From NCBI RefSeq assembly GCF_002086815.1, contig NZ_MVID01000028.1:1-64000 (forward strand): 64,000 nucleotides of DNA. Reading direction: 5' to 3'. Each line of letters starts with the position of its first letter. Within the stretch, counting starts at the first letter, position 1. This DNA is from Mycolicibacterium parafortuitum. Lineage in GTDB: Bacteria; Actinomycetota; Actinomycetes; Mycobacteriales; Mycobacteriaceae. The position numbers and the translations under genes are program-made. The notes under the pieces are model-generated. The model was not told the origin of the DNA. It searched no databases and saw only the letters and a program-made list of their open reading frames with translations. This document shows positions 41,930-50,888 of the stretch, piece by piece.

Positions 41930-42322
41930 TTACTTGACGGTCACCGAAGCGCCGGCGGCCTCGAGCTTGGCCTTGGCGTCCTCGGCGGCTTCCTTGTTGA
42001 CCTTCTCCAGCAGCGGCTTGGGGGCGCTGTCGACGAGGTCCTTGGCTTCCTTGAGACCCAGGCCGGCGACGATCTCGCGGACGACCTTGATGACGCCGAT
42101 CTTCTTGTCGCCGGCGCCTTCGAGGATGACGTCGAACTCCGACTGCTCCTCGGCGGCCTCGGCAGCGCCACCACCGGCGGCGGGGCCGGCAGCGGCCACG
42201 GCGACCGGAGCGGCCGCGGTGACGTCGAAGGTCTCCTCGAACTGCTTCACGAACTCAGAGAGCTCGAGCAGGGTCATTTCCTTGAACGCGTCGAGCAGTT
42301 CGTCGGTGGACAACTTGGCCAT
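41930..42322 (-). CDS. rplL: 50S ribosomal protein L7/L12
   Basis: L7/L12, 130 residues, the multi-copy stalk protein that recruits translation factors. It shows the N-terminal dimer helices (LSTDELLDAFKEMTLLELSEFVKQF), an Ala/Gly hinge and the C-terminal factor-binding domain ending VTVK. It lies 36 bases after rplJ. Confidence 0.98.
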   Translation of the reverse strand: MAKLSTDELLDAFKEMTLLELSEFVKQFEETFDVTAAAPVAVAAAGPAAGGGAAEAAEEQSEFDVILEGAGDKKIGVIKVVREIVAGLGLKEAKDLVDSAPKPLLEKVNKEAAEDAKAKLEAAGASVTVK

Positions 42323-42358
42323 GGTGATTCCTTATCTGTTTTCGGGTTGGTGGTCTGG

Positions 42359-42892
42359 TTACGCGGCGTCGGAGTTTTCCGAAGCCTTCTTTTCCTGCAG
42401 AGCTGCGGCCAGGCGGGCAACCTGGGACGCGGGCGCAACGAACAGCGCCGCGGCCTGGGACTGCTTTGCCTTGAGTGCGCCGGCCAACTTGGACAGCAGC
42501 ACCTCGCGCGATTCGAGATCGGCGATCTTGTCGACCTCGGACACGGACAGCGCCTTGCCGTCCATGTAGCCGCCCTTGACGACGAGCGCCTTGTTCTCCT
42601 TGGCGAACTTCTTCAGCGCCTTGGCGGCGTCGACCGGCTCACCCTCGATGAACGCGATGGCGGTCGGGCCGGTGAAGAGCTCGTCGAGCCCCTCGATGCC
42701 CGCTTCCGCCGCGGCACGCTTCACCAGGGTGTTCTTGGCGACGGTGTAGGTCGTGGACGAACCCAGCGACCTGCGCAGCTCGGCAAGATGGGACACCGTC
42801 AGGCCGCGGTACTCGGTGACGACGGTGGCCGTCGCCTCCTTGAACTTCTCGGCGATGTCGGCGACCGCGGTGGCCTTGTCAGCCTTGGCCAT
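42359..42892 (-). CDS. rplJ: 50S ribosomal protein L10
   Basis: L10, 177 residues, anchors the L12 dimers to 23S rRNA and, as a complex with L12, represses its own operon in bacteria. The ATG at 42892 (MAKADKATAVADIAEKF) is chosen because AGGAGGC lies before it and the family starts here; 40 more open codons upstream lie in the leader. Confidence 0.97.
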   Translation of the reverse strand: MAKADKATAVADIAEKFKEATATVVTEYRGLTVSHLAELRRSLGSSTTYTVAKNTLVKRAAAEAGIEGLDELFTGPTAIAFIEGEPVDAAKALKKFAKENKALVVKGGYMDGKALSVSEVDKIADLESREVLLSKLAGALKAKQSQAAALFVAPASQVARLAAALQEKKASENSDAA

Positions 42893-43000
42893 GCTTGCCT
42901 CCTCGTGATGGTTGGATGCCCACCAACCGACGCTCGCGAGGGGCCGGAAAACACGAACGCCCCGACACAGAAAGGTCGGGGCGCACTTCTCTCTAAGTAC
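42893..43000 (-). promoter_or_regulatory. Structured leader of rplJ-rplL (probable L10 leader)
   Basis: On the minus strand a perfect 9-bp hairpin (42958-42966 with 42975-42983, loop of 8) is followed by TTCGTGTTTTCC, terminator-like. A second hairpin ggttgg/ccaacc lies at about 42910-42928, near the ribosome site. This fits the known autoregulatory L10 leader of bacteria. A dyad agcaca-N5-tgtgct at 43002-43018 lies further upstream, and no gene is seen out to 43183. Confidence 0.55.
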
Positions 43001-43183
43001 TGAGCACATCATCTGTGCTGGCCTCGTCCTCCTGCGTGGGCCGCCGGGATCTGATGAGCCGCTTGCGCGAAGAACAACAGATGTATCCGGACCTTCAACC
43101 GATACGAGTGCTCATCGCGCGAGCGCTCATCGGTGACCGACGGTCTTCGGTGAACCGAGCAAGAATAGCCTGCCGCACCCCGG

Positions 43184-44092
43184 TCAGCCAAAACGCGGCA
43201 TCACCAAGGCCGCGGCACCGACCAACCCGGCGTCCCCGCCGAGCTCGGCGGGGACCACCTGGAGCCCGGCCAGGAAGTCGAGGCCGGCGTACGTCGCCAG
43301 CGCCGCGCGCAGCGGATCGAACAGCAGCGCCCCGGCTTTGGCGACGCCGCCCCCGATCACGACGAGGTCGAGGTCGCAGACCGCCGCGACCGACGCGATC
43401 ATCCGCGCGATCGCATCGGCCCCGTGGCCGAACGCCCGCAGCGCGACCTCGTCGCCGCGGCCGGCGGCGTCGGCGAGTTCCCGGGCGTCGGCGCCGCGCC
43501 AGCCGTGCGCCCGCGCCCACGCGGCGATGTGCGGTCCCGAGGCGACGGTCTCCACGCAGCCGCGGCCACCGCAGGTGCACGGGGCACCGCCGGGTTCGAC
43601 GACGACGTGGCCGACGTGGCCGGCGTTGCCGGTCCTGCCGTGAAACGGTTCGCCGTCGAGGATCAGCCCGCCCCCGATCCCGGTCGACACGACGATCCCG
43701 AGCAGGAACGGCGCCCCTCGGCCCGCGCCGCGCCACCACTCCCCCAGCGCCATGCACAGGCCGTCGCCGCCGAGGCGCACCGGCAGCCCGGTGGCGGCCG
43801 CGACCCGTTCGACGATCGGGAAGCGCTGCCACGCGGTGATGTTGATCGGGCTCACGGTGCCCCCGGGTACGTCGACCGGCCCGGCCGACCCGATCCCGAC
43901 GGCGGTGACCTGCGCGTCGGCCGTCGACAACGTGTCCGACAGCAGTGCCGCGACGGCGTCCCACACCGCGTCTGCGTCGCCGGTCGGGGTCGGGGTCTGC
44001 GCGCGGTGGACCAGGGTGCCGTCGGCGTCGACGAGTCCCGCGGCGAGCTTGGTGCCGCCGATGTCGAGGGCCAGGGTCACATCACTCATCAT
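43184..44092 (-). CDS. ROK-family sugar kinase
   Basis: A 301- or 302-residue kinase with the ATP motif LALDIGGTKLAAGLVDADG at the N-terminus, the catalytic Asp region GGDGLCMALGEWW and the ROK zinc site HVVVEPGGAPCTCGGRGCVE. It ends in a conserved C-terminal GGAPG-like region (VVIGGGVAKAG). It is the last gene of an operon with alpha-mannosidase, so mannose, or glucose, is the likely substrate. Two adjacent ATGs (44092, 44089) can start it. Corresponds in position to Rv0650. Confidence 0.92.
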   Translation of the reverse strand: MMSDVTLALDIGGTKLAAGLVDADGTLVHRAQTPTPTGDADAVWDAVAALLSDTLSTADAQVTAVGIGSAGPVDVPGGTVSPINITAWQRFPIVERVAAATGLPVRLGGDGLCMALGEWWRGAGRGAPFLLGIVVSTGIGGGLILDGEPFHGRTGNAGHVGHVVVEPGGAPCTCGGRGCVETVASGPHIAAWARAHGWRGADARELADAAGRGDEVALRAFGHGADAIARMIASVAAVCDLDLVVIGGGVAKAGALLFDPLRAALATYAGLDFLAGLQVVPAELGGDAGLVGAAALVMPRFG

Positions 44093-44099
44093 CAGTGCC

Positions 44100-44142
44100 T
44101 CAGTGCCGGTGCACATTGCACGTTCAGTGCCGGTGCACATTG
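44100..44142. repeat. 19-bp tandem repeat at a gene end
   Basis: The 19 bases at 44124-44142 encode the last residues and stop of the 179-residue protein. They are repeated exactly at 44100-44118, with a period of 24 bp. Both copies contain the same in-frame-type TGA end. The extra copy lies between that stop and the ROK kinase start at 44092. Confidence 0.85.
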
Positions 44143-44663
44143 TCGGGCTGCCTCGGATCCCCGGGATGCTCGTATCCCGGGGCGAGCGTGACGAGTTCGG
44201 CGCACCGCGCGTCCAGCCACCGCCGGTACTCCCGGCGGCGGGCCGCGGCCAGCAGGTGCGCGGCGACGTCGGCAGGCCGCGCGAACCAGTTCGGGTTGCG
44301 GCGCCGATAGTCGGCGACGGTGTCGTCGGAGATCTCGACGTGGGCGGTGACCTCTGCATAGACCGCCCGGCCGTGCGCGGTGGCCAGGGTCGCCGCGGCG
44401 ACGCTGCCGAGTTCCAGCCGTGCGACGGTGTCGGGCAGCACCTCGACCTCGGCGGGCACGGCTGCACCGCTGCCCGGGGTCGCGGCCACCACGCGTTCGG
44501 CGACCAGCACCTGGGTCAGCCACCGGCGCAGCTGCCTGCCCTCGCTGGTGCCCGGCCGGGGCAGCGCGTCCCTGCGGTCGCCCGCCCGGACGGCCCGTTC
44601 CCGCGCGTCGACCTCGGCGACGGACACCACGTCCGCGCCGACCGTCGCCGCCCACCCGCTCAT
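44124..44663 (-). CDS. Conserved protein of the mannosidase operon (FabD2 position)
   Basis: A 179-residue protein, all soluble. The start ATGA overlaps the mannosidase stop, so it is translated with it. The N-terminal part VGADVVSVAEVDARERAVR and the central LRRWLTQVLVAERVV resemble the prodomain of SurA/PpiC-type foldases, but there is no isomerase domain. The C-terminal half is helical and Arg-rich. In M. tuberculosis the gene in this place (Rv0649) is labelled fabD2, yet no FabD nucleophile motif is visible here, so I do not use that name. Possibly a helper for folding or secretion of the mannosidase. Confidence 0.75.
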   Translation of the reverse strand: MSGWAATVGADVVSVAEVDARERAVRAGDRRDALPRPGTSEGRQLRRWLTQVLVAERVVAATPGSGAAVPAEVEVLPDTVARLELGSVAAATLATAHGRAVYAEVTAHVEISDDTVADYRRRNPNWFARPADVAAHLLAAARRREYRRWLDARCAELVTLAPGYEHPGDPRQPDNVHRH

Positions 44664-47600
44664 CGCACCGTCACCCGCACCGACGGGGAGTACAGCAGCT
44701 CCCCCGCGCCCGCGACGCGGACCAGCGCCCACCACCGGCCGGGTCCGGTGCCCACCGGCGGGGCCACCTCGAAGGTCAGCTCGACGCTGTCGCGGGCCGG
44801 CGCGATTCCGCCGATGACGTTGGGGCGCAACCATTCCCAAGTTCCCCATGGTGAGATCACGTGCGCCTCGATCGTCAGGTCGGTGTGGCTGCCGTTGCCG
44901 ATCGCGACCCGCAGCGACGCGCTGTCGCCCGCGGCGACCTCGATGTCGTGCGGCTCGGTGACCCACCGCAGCAGTGCGTCGTCGTGGGCACCGACCGAGA
45001 TCACCGCGACGTCCTCGACCGTCTGGTGCCACGCCGCCGGGATCGCCGCGCCCGTCACGGCGAGCTCGGCGAGCACGGGGTACAGGCCGGGGGCCGTCTG
45101 CGCGGGAATGCGCACCTCGACCGTCGAGTCCAGGTGCTCGCCGGGCGGCAGCACGAACGGCAGCTCGTCGGTGTCCGGCGCCCATCCCGGCGGCACGATC
45201 AGCCGGACCCTGCCGTGCAGGGTGGTGTCGGTGGCATCGCTGGCGGCGGTGAGCCTCAGCGCGACGACGTCTCCGCCCGCGGCCTCGGCCCGGTGCGGAT
45301 GCAGGTGGGCCACCGCGGGCAGCCCGCCCAGTGGCGCGGGGCCCCGGTTGTGCAGCCAGTAGCGGGCGTAGAGCGGCTGTACGGCCTCGGCGTCGGGCGC
45401 CAGCGGCGTCCGGTCGGCGTCCAGGATTCGCGGGAAGTTCAATTCTGTTCGCAGCGTGGCGATCTCGTATCCCTGCAGCCGGGTGCTGCGACTGTCGGCG
45501 GGCAGCGGTTCCTCGATCAGGTTCAGGTGCTGCGGCGCCGCGAGGTGCCGCAGCCCGGACTGCACCGACACGTCGGTGCCGCGGCCCAGGGTCTCGACGA
45601 GGCGCAGCGCCACACCGTCGGCCGGATCGGCCCGCCGTGCACTGCCTTGCGGCGTGGGGTTACCCAGCGATTTCAGCGCCGCCACCCGCACCGCCCGTTC
45701 GGGCTGTACCTCCAGCAGCGAACCCCACGGCGGCAGGCCACCCCGACCGGGAGCGTGCCCGGCCGTCGACGGCAGCAGGGGCTGGTTGAATTCCGCGCCG
45801 CGCGCGGGCATCTGGAGGTCCCGCCAGTCCCCGGCGCCGGATACCACCGCGTAGTCGAAGGTGTGGGTCCAGTGCTGCAGCTGGAAGTTCGAGCCGTCCG
45901 GTGCGGTGCGCCGCGGCGGGTCGATCCAGGTACCGGACGGCCACCCCGTGCACGAGCGCATCAGCGACGCGTTCAGCGTGCCGTCGGCCTCGACCGCGAA
46001 ACCCGGGATGCCGCGGGTGATCAGCGCGACGGTGTGTGCGTCGAACGGTTCGGAGGTTTCCTGGCCGACATCCTGGTCGATGTAGACCTCGGCGTCGGCG
46101 AGCCCGGCGATCAACCCGGCGATCGGCTCCTCGCCGCTTCCGTCCGCGCCGACCAGCAGCACCGGCAGCGCCGCCGGGTCGCGCAGGTCGGCACCGGGCA
46201 CCCAGACCTCACGCAGCGGCCGCGAGGCCGGGATCCAGGTCAGCGGGCGTGCCGGCGCCCCGGCGAGAACTGTTGCGGTGAAGGCGTTGTCAGCGACACT
46301 GCCGATACTGATCCGAAGGTCGGGCAGGTTCGAGTCGACGGCCAGGTCGCCGTAGCGCGGTGCGCCGGCGGCGCTGCACGTCGCGGTGACCCCGGCGCGG
46401 GCCAGCGCGGCGACGAGCTCACGTACCGCAGGCTCGGCCCCGGTGGGCGAGATGACCTCGGCGACCGAGACCGCGCGCGCGGCGCCGCCGCGGAAGCGCA
46501 CCCGCAGCGCGCTCGACAGCCCGAACCAGCCGTAGGCGGGGTTGTCGAGGGTGTACGGGTGCACCGCGCTGTCGACGGAGTCCGGGCCCGGGCCCGGTTC
46601 GGTCAGCAGTGCGAAGCCCCGTCCGATCACGGCGTCACCGACCTCGCTGACCGGCATCGCCCCGGCGACCGGGCAGGGCCAGCGCAGCCGCACCAGTCGG
46701 TCGGCGCCGGTGAACTCGTCGACGACGGTTCGGCAGTCGAGCCGGTCGACGCCGTCCCAGAGAGTGAGCGTCTGGGTGTAGCGCAGCACGCCGGGGATCT
46801 CACCGGTGACGACCAGCCGTTCACCGACTGCGCTGCGGTATCGGTTCACCGCGGTAGCCGGGTGCTGTGACGACGTGACCACCGGCCCCTTCGGGAGCAG
46901 GTGCCAGGGACCTTCGCCGGCGGTGGGATGCGCGGGGTACTCGTCGAACACGGCGAGTTCATTGCCGACCCGGCCGGCGGCGATCAGCTCGCGGCCGCCG
47001 GCGAGCAGGGACGCGACCCCGCCGCCGCGGTCGGGGTCCACCGCGGCGCGCAGATGCGAGTTCGCGATCTCAGTGCCCGGTACCGCTTCCCACCGCGAGG
47101 CCGGCTCGCCGGGCACCAGGCGGTAGGACTGCCAGCCCAGCGACGGGACGTCGCGGGCCGCCCAGGTGAGGCAGTGCCCGCCGTGTTCGGTCAGCGCGGG
47201 CACGGCGGCGCCGTGGCAGTCGACGACCTGCCCGGCGAACGGCTCGTCGAGCCGCACGGTGACGATGTCGCAACGGTTGTGCGCCAACGGGTTCCACACC
47301 ACCACCGACGCGTCGACGCTGCCGGACAACAGGGCCAGCGCGGTGTCGCGGGCAGTGACGCCCAGCTGCCAGGCGTCGCGCCAGCCGGTGAGCAGGTCGA
47401 GGTACACCTGGTCGGATTCCGATCCGGTGATGGCGTCGTGGTGGGCGCCGTAGGCCAGTTGCACCCAGGCCTTGGCCAGCGCGGCCTCCGGGTAGGTGGC
47501 GCCGGTCAGCACCGCGGCGAACACCGCGAACGTCTCGGCTTCCAGCGTCGCGTTCTCCGCGCCGCGGTTGGCCTGCTTGGTGTCGATGTAGGAGACGTCC

Positions 47601-48796
47601 TTGCCCGTGTATATCGGGTTCATGTCGCGGGTCTGCGGTGACGGCGCCGCGCCGCGACCCTCGAGTTCGGCGCGCACCGCCGCGAAGAACTCGCGGGGCA
47701 GCGCGCAGACGAACCGGGGCCAGGTGTAGCGGCTGTTCCAGTCGCGGTGGATGTCGGTGACCCACTTGTTCGGCGGGGTGTAGTCGGTGCCGACCGGCAG
47801 CAGCACGTTGCGGGTCAGCGCGACCTTCTTGAGCGCGGTGAACAGCTCGTAGGTCGCGGCCTCGGCCTCCTGCAGGGTCGCCGCCGAGTCCATCCACCAG
47901 CCGGCCGCGTAGTGGGCGGGCATGTAATGGGTCAGCAGTCCGCGGCCGGACGGCGCCATCCATTCGAACTCGCTGGCGAACTGCATGCGCGCGGGGTCGC
48001 CCTGATCGGCCATCGGACCCCACTGGTGGTGCGGTCCGCGCGCCCACGAACTCGACGTCAGCCCCGCGTCGGCCGCCATTCCCGGGAACTGCGGGTCGTG
48101 TCCGAACACGTCGAGTTGCCACGCGGTCGCCGGTTCGGCTCCGAGGATGTTGCGCTGGAATCCGATGCCGTGGACGAAGTTGCGGATCGCGGTCTCGGGG
48201 CTGGTCAGGTTCGTGTTGGGTTCGTTGTACGTGCCGCCCATGATCTCCACGCGACCCTCGGCGATCATCCTGCGCAGGTCGGCGCGCTCCCACGGATGGG
48301 TGTCCCAGAACGGTTTGAGGTAGTCAACCTCGGCGAGCACGAACTTGTATTCCGGCTCCCGCCGAGCCATCTCCAGGTGCGCGCTGACCAGGTCGAAACC
48401 GTTGGTCTGGCGGCAGCGTCCCGGCGGATCCTCGGTCCATGCGCTGGTGTAGGCCCCCTGGGTGTTCCACCACACCGGGTCGTAGTGGAAGTGGCTGACC
48501 ATGTACATCGTCCAGCCGGTCTCGGCGACGGTGAACCGGAACGGCACCGAACTCTCGCCCGCGGCGGCCGTCGCATCACGTTGCTGACCAGGGACGGGAT
48601 CGGTGACGTCGACGGCGACCTCGACCGATTCCCGACCCGGTTGCGCGACCGCGTCGCCGACGGTGTGCAGTCCGGGACCCTCGATCCGCACCGGCGCGGG
48701 GGCGGTGCAGTCCCGGTAGAACACCCGCACGACCTGCAGCGGCGCATCCGAAGGCCCACTGAACAGCTCCGTCGATTCGGCGGAGGTGACCTGCAC
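44660..48796 (-). CDS. GH38 alpha-mannosidase
   Basis: A very long glycoside hydrolase of about 1378 residues. The zinc-binding HFHYDPVWWNTQG (from residue 102) and the nucleophile Asp in WQLDVFGHDPQFPG (near residue 225) define family 38. A large central beta domain and a C-terminal NEW3/NPCBM-associated-like domain (AGDSASLRVAIGNGS) follow. I place the start at the GTG at 48796, preceded by TAGGG; upstream residues are Arg-rich and unlike the family. It heads the operon with a 179-residue protein and a ROK kinase, indicating breakdown of mannosides and phosphorylation of the sugar. No signal peptide is evident, so it is probably cytoplasmic. Confidence 0.93.
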   Translation of the reverse strand: MQVTSAESTELFSGPSDAPLQVVRVFYRDCTAPAPVRIEGPGLHTVGDAVAQPGRESVEVAVDVTDPVPGQQRDATAAAGESSVPFRFTVAETGWTMYMVSHFHYDPVWWNTQGAYTSAWTEDPPGRCRQTNGFDLVSAHLEMARREPEYKFVLAEVDYLKPFWDTHPWERADLRRMIAEGRVEIMGGTYNEPNTNLTSPETAIRNFVHGIGFQRNILGAEPATAWQLDVFGHDPQFPGMAADAGLTSSSWARGPHHQWGPMADQGDPARMQFASEFEWMAPSGRGLLTHYMPAHYAAGWWMDSAATLQEAEAATYELFTALKKVALTRNVLLPVGTDYTPPNKWVTDIHRDWNSRYTWPRFVCALPREFFAAVRAELEGRGAAPSPQTRDMNPIYTGKDVSYIDTKQANRGAENATLEAETFAVFAAVLTGATYPEAALAKAWVQLAYGAHHDAITGSESDQVYLDLLTGWRDAWQLGVTARDTALALLSGSVDASVVVWNPLAHNRCDIVTVRLDEPFAGQVVDCHGAAVPALTEHGGHCLTWAARDVPSLGWQSYRLVPGEPASRWEAVPGTEIANSHLRAAVDPDRGGGVASLLAGGRELIAAGRVGNELAVFDEYPAHPTAGEGPWHLLPKGPVVTSSQHPATAVNRYRSAVGERLVVTGEIPGVLRYTQTLTLWDGVDRLDCRTVVDEFTGADRLVRLRWPCPVAGAMPVSEVGDAVIGRGFALLTEPGPGPDSVDSAVHPYTLDNPAYGWFGLSSALRVRFRGGAARAVSVAEVISPTGAEPAVRELVAALARAGVTATCSAAGAPRYGDLAVDSNLPDLRISIGSVADNAFTATVLAGAPARPLTWIPASRPLREVWVPGADLRDPAALPVLLVGADGSGEEPIAGLIAGLADAEVYIDQDVGQETSEPFDAHTVALITRGIPGFAVEADGTLNASLMRSCTGWPSGTWIDPPRRTAPDGSNFQLQHWTHTFDYAVVSGAGDWRDLQMPARGAEFNQPLLPSTAGHAPGRGGLPPWGSLLEVQPERAVRVAALKSLGNPTPQGSARRADPADGVALRLVETLGRGTDVSVQSGLRHLAAPQHLNLIEEPLPADSRSTRLQGYEIATLRTELNFPRILDADRTPLAPDAEAVQPLYARYWLHNRGPAPLGGLPAVAHLHPHRAEAAGGDVVALRLTAASDATDTTLHGRVRLIVPPGWAPDTDELPFVLPPGEHLDSTVEVRIPAQTAPGLYPVLAELAVTGAAIPAAWHQTVEDVAVISVGAHDDALLRWVTEPHDIEVAAGDSASLRVAIGNGSHTDLTIEAHVISPWGTWEWLRPNVIGGIAPARDSVELTFEVAPPVGTGPGRWWALVRVAGAGELLYSPSVRVTVR

Positions 48797-48960
48797 GGAG
48801 TCAACCCTACGGCGTGGGCGGCGGGAAGTGTGGCGATCCGGACCAGCTAGGGTGGGGTGGACTCCCAGCGAATTCCCAGCAACGCACCCGCGGGCGAGTT
48901 TGCTGTGCAATGATCGTCGGACCAGCAGCCAGAGCACGAAACCCAGCCGAAGGAGATCTG

Positions 48961-49311
48961 ATGACCGCCCGCTCCCGCATCCTCGCACGCTCTGCGAAGG
49001 TGCTCGGAATCGCCAGCATCGGCGCGTTCGGCGCCGTCGCGTTCATCAGTGTCGGCGCAGGTACGGCCACCGCGGACGTCAAGCGCATGGCCCCCACGCC
49101 CAACGTGACCAGCCGTCAGGCGTCGCAGAACTCGGTCATCCGGATCAACGACATGGGCGTGGCCCGCGGTATCTCGGAGGCCCGCCTCGGCGATGCCGGC
49201 GTCGTGCACGCCCAGGGCGAGATCCGTGACAGCGTCAAGGCCGTCCAGGGCACCAAGTCCCGTCCGTTCCGCGGGGGCTTCCCGTCGGGTCCGGCCATCG
49301 GCGACTGGTGA
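48961..49311 (+). CDS. Small secreted mycobacterial protein
   Basis: A 116-residue protein with a clear signal peptide (RSRILARSAKVLGIASIGAFG, cut near ATADVKRM). The mature part of about 75 residues is basic, without Cys, and ends GGFPSGPAIGDW. The ATG at 48961 has the strong site AAGGAG. No domain recognised. Monocistronic, divergent from the mannosidase operon. Function unknown. Confidence 0.82.
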   Translation: MTARSRILARSAKVLGIASIGAFGAVAFISVGAGTATADVKRMAPTPNVTSRQASQNSVIRINDMGVARGISEARLGDAGVVHAQGEIRDSVKAVQGTKSRPFRGGFPSGPAIGDW

Positions 49312-49344
49312 CCCGGGGGTAATCCCCGCTCACGGGCGCCCACT

Positions 49345-50298
49345 TCACGGACGCACCGCCCGCCCGATCCGGTCGGCGACCACCTTCACCGCGTCGACGA
49401 CCTCGGGCGGTTCCAGCACCTCGAAATCGCATCCCGGCATCGCCAGCCACGGGATCATCCGTTCCGGGTCGTCCGCACCGACGGTGACCAGGCACGCGTC
49501 GGGGCCGTCCGGTTCGATGTCCGCCGACGCGGCCGAGAACGTCTGCGCGACGACGTCGTGGGGCGCGAAGTACCGCACCTTCGCCACATAGGGATACGGC
49601 GACGACGTGATCGCGCGCCGGACGTACGATGCGGCGTCCGGGGTGTCGCGCGGCACGAACGTCGTGCCCACCGCGCGCACCTCCGACATCCGGTCCAGCC
49701 GCAGGCTGCGCCAGTCGTCGCGGTCGCGGTCGAAGCACATCAGGTACCAGCGCCTGCCGGTGGTGACCAGCTGGTAGGGCTCGAGGCGGCGCTCGGTCGC
49801 GGTCCCACGGATGTCGACGTAGCCGGCGGTGACGTGCTCGTGGTCGCGGCACGCCCGTGCCAGCGTCATCAGGACCTCGGGTTCGACCGGGGTGGCGGTG
49901 GCCGCCCCGAGGGTCACCGTCGCGTCGTGTACCGCGGCGACCTGAGACCGAAGCCGCGCCGGCATCACCTGATCGAGCTTGCTCAACGCCCGCAATGCGG
50001 ATTCCCCGACGCCGGCGACGCTGCCGCCGGCCGCGACCCGCAGGCAGACGGCCATCGCGACGGCCTCGTCGGGGTCGAGCAGCAGCGGCGGCAGCGCGGC
50101 GCCCGCCCCGAGCTGGTAGCCGCCGCCGTGCCCGGTGCTGGCGTGCACCGGATAGCCCAGCTCGCGCAGCCGGTCGACGTCGCGGCGCACGCTGCGGGTC
50201 GTGACCCCGAGCCGCTCGGCGAGTTCCTCACCGCTCCACACCCGGCGGGACTGCAGCAGGCCGAGAAGCTGCAGGACTCGGCTTGTCGTTTCGGACAT
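49345..50298 (-). CDS. WYL-domain transcriptional regulator (YafY type)
   Basis: A 317-residue regulator with an N-terminal HTH_11 winged helix (LAERLGVTTRSVRRDVDRLRELG, with the GGGYQLG wing) and a WYL domain containing YQLVTTGRRWYLMCFD. A C-terminal extension follows. WYL proteins sense nucleotides or other ligands. The ATG at 50298 is preferred over 50316. It is divergent from two DinB-fold genes and separated by a perfect dyad, so it probably controls them. Confidence 0.9.
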   Translation of the reverse strand: MSETTSRVLQLLGLLQSRRVWSGEELAERLGVTTRSVRRDVDRLRELGYPVHASTGHGGGYQLGAGAALPPLLLDPDEAVAMAVCLRVAAGGSVAGVGESALRALSKLDQVMPARLRSQVAAVHDATVTLGAATATPVEPEVLMTLARACRDHEHVTAGYVDIRGTATERRLEPYQLVTTGRRWYLMCFDRDRDDWRSLRLDRMSEVRAVGTTFVPRDTPDAASYVRRAITSSPYPYVAKVRYFAPHDVVAQTFSAASADIEPDGPDACLVTVGADDPERMIPWLAMPGCDFEVLEPPEVVDAVKVVADRIGRAVRP

Positions 50299-50319
50299 AC
50301 CCGAAGTCTGCCGCACTTC

Positions 50320-50338
50320 TAGGACAGAAACTGTCCTA
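50320..50338. promoter_or_regulatory. Operator dyad of the WYL regulator
   Basis: taggacag-aaa-ctgtccta is a perfect dyad with 8-bp arms and a 3-bp centre. It lies between the divergent WYL regulator (start 50298) and the first DinB gene (start 50361). Its position suits control of both. Confidence 0.6.
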
Positions 50339-50360
50339 AAGAGGTGCGAGAGTCGGAGTC

Positions 50361-50885
50361 ATGAGCACCGACCTCGTCTCCCTCCTCACCGATCAACTCG
50401 ACTGGCACTGGACCCATCAGTTGCGGCCGCGGCTGGCTGGGCTCACCGATGACGAGTACTTCTGGGAGCCCGTCGCGAACTGCTGGACGCTGCACCGCGA
50501 CGGCACCGTCGACTTCGCCTATCCCCCACCGCAACCCGAGCCGGTGACCACGATCGCGTGGCGGCTCGCGCACGTGATCGTCGGCGTCCTCGCGGCGCGC
50601 ACCCACTCGCATTTCGGTGGACCTCCCGCCGACTACGAGAGCTGGGATTACGCGCTGGACGCCGAGACTGCCCTGACCCAGCTCGACGCTGCCTACGCGG
50701 CGTGGACGACCGGTGTGCGCGGCCTCAACGATGCCGGACTGGCGCGGCCGTGCGGCCCTGCCGAGGGACCGTACGCCGCCGAACCGATGGCGGTGCTGGT
50801 CTTGCACATCAATCGGGAAGTGATCCACCACGGCGCCGAGATCGCTTTGCTCCGTGACCTTTACATCCACCAGAAGGAGAACTGA
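50361..50885 (+). CDS. DinB-fold protein
   Basis: A 174-residue four-helix-bundle protein of the DinB/DfsB superfamily. Metal-ligand-type His positions occur in AWRLAHVIVGVLAA and in HINREVIHHGAEIALLRDLY near the C-terminus. In actinobacteria this fold includes mycothiol-dependent transferases and other thiol S-transferases. The first gene of a pair; the second starts three bases after its stop. Confidence 0.87.
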   Translation: MSTDLVSLLTDQLDWHWTHQLRPRLAGLTDDEYFWEPVANCWTLHRDGTVDFAYPPPQPEPVTTIAWRLAHVIVGVLAARTHSHFGGPPADYESWDYALDAETALTQLDAAYAAWTTGVRGLNDAGLARPCGPAEGPYAAEPMAVLVLHINREVIHHGAEIALLRDLYIHQKEN

Positions 50886-50888
50886 ACC

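Noticed and set aside
42893..43012. Forty-codon N-terminal extension of L10
   Set aside because: L10 proteins start at MAKADK-like sequences; the extension lies in the structured leader.
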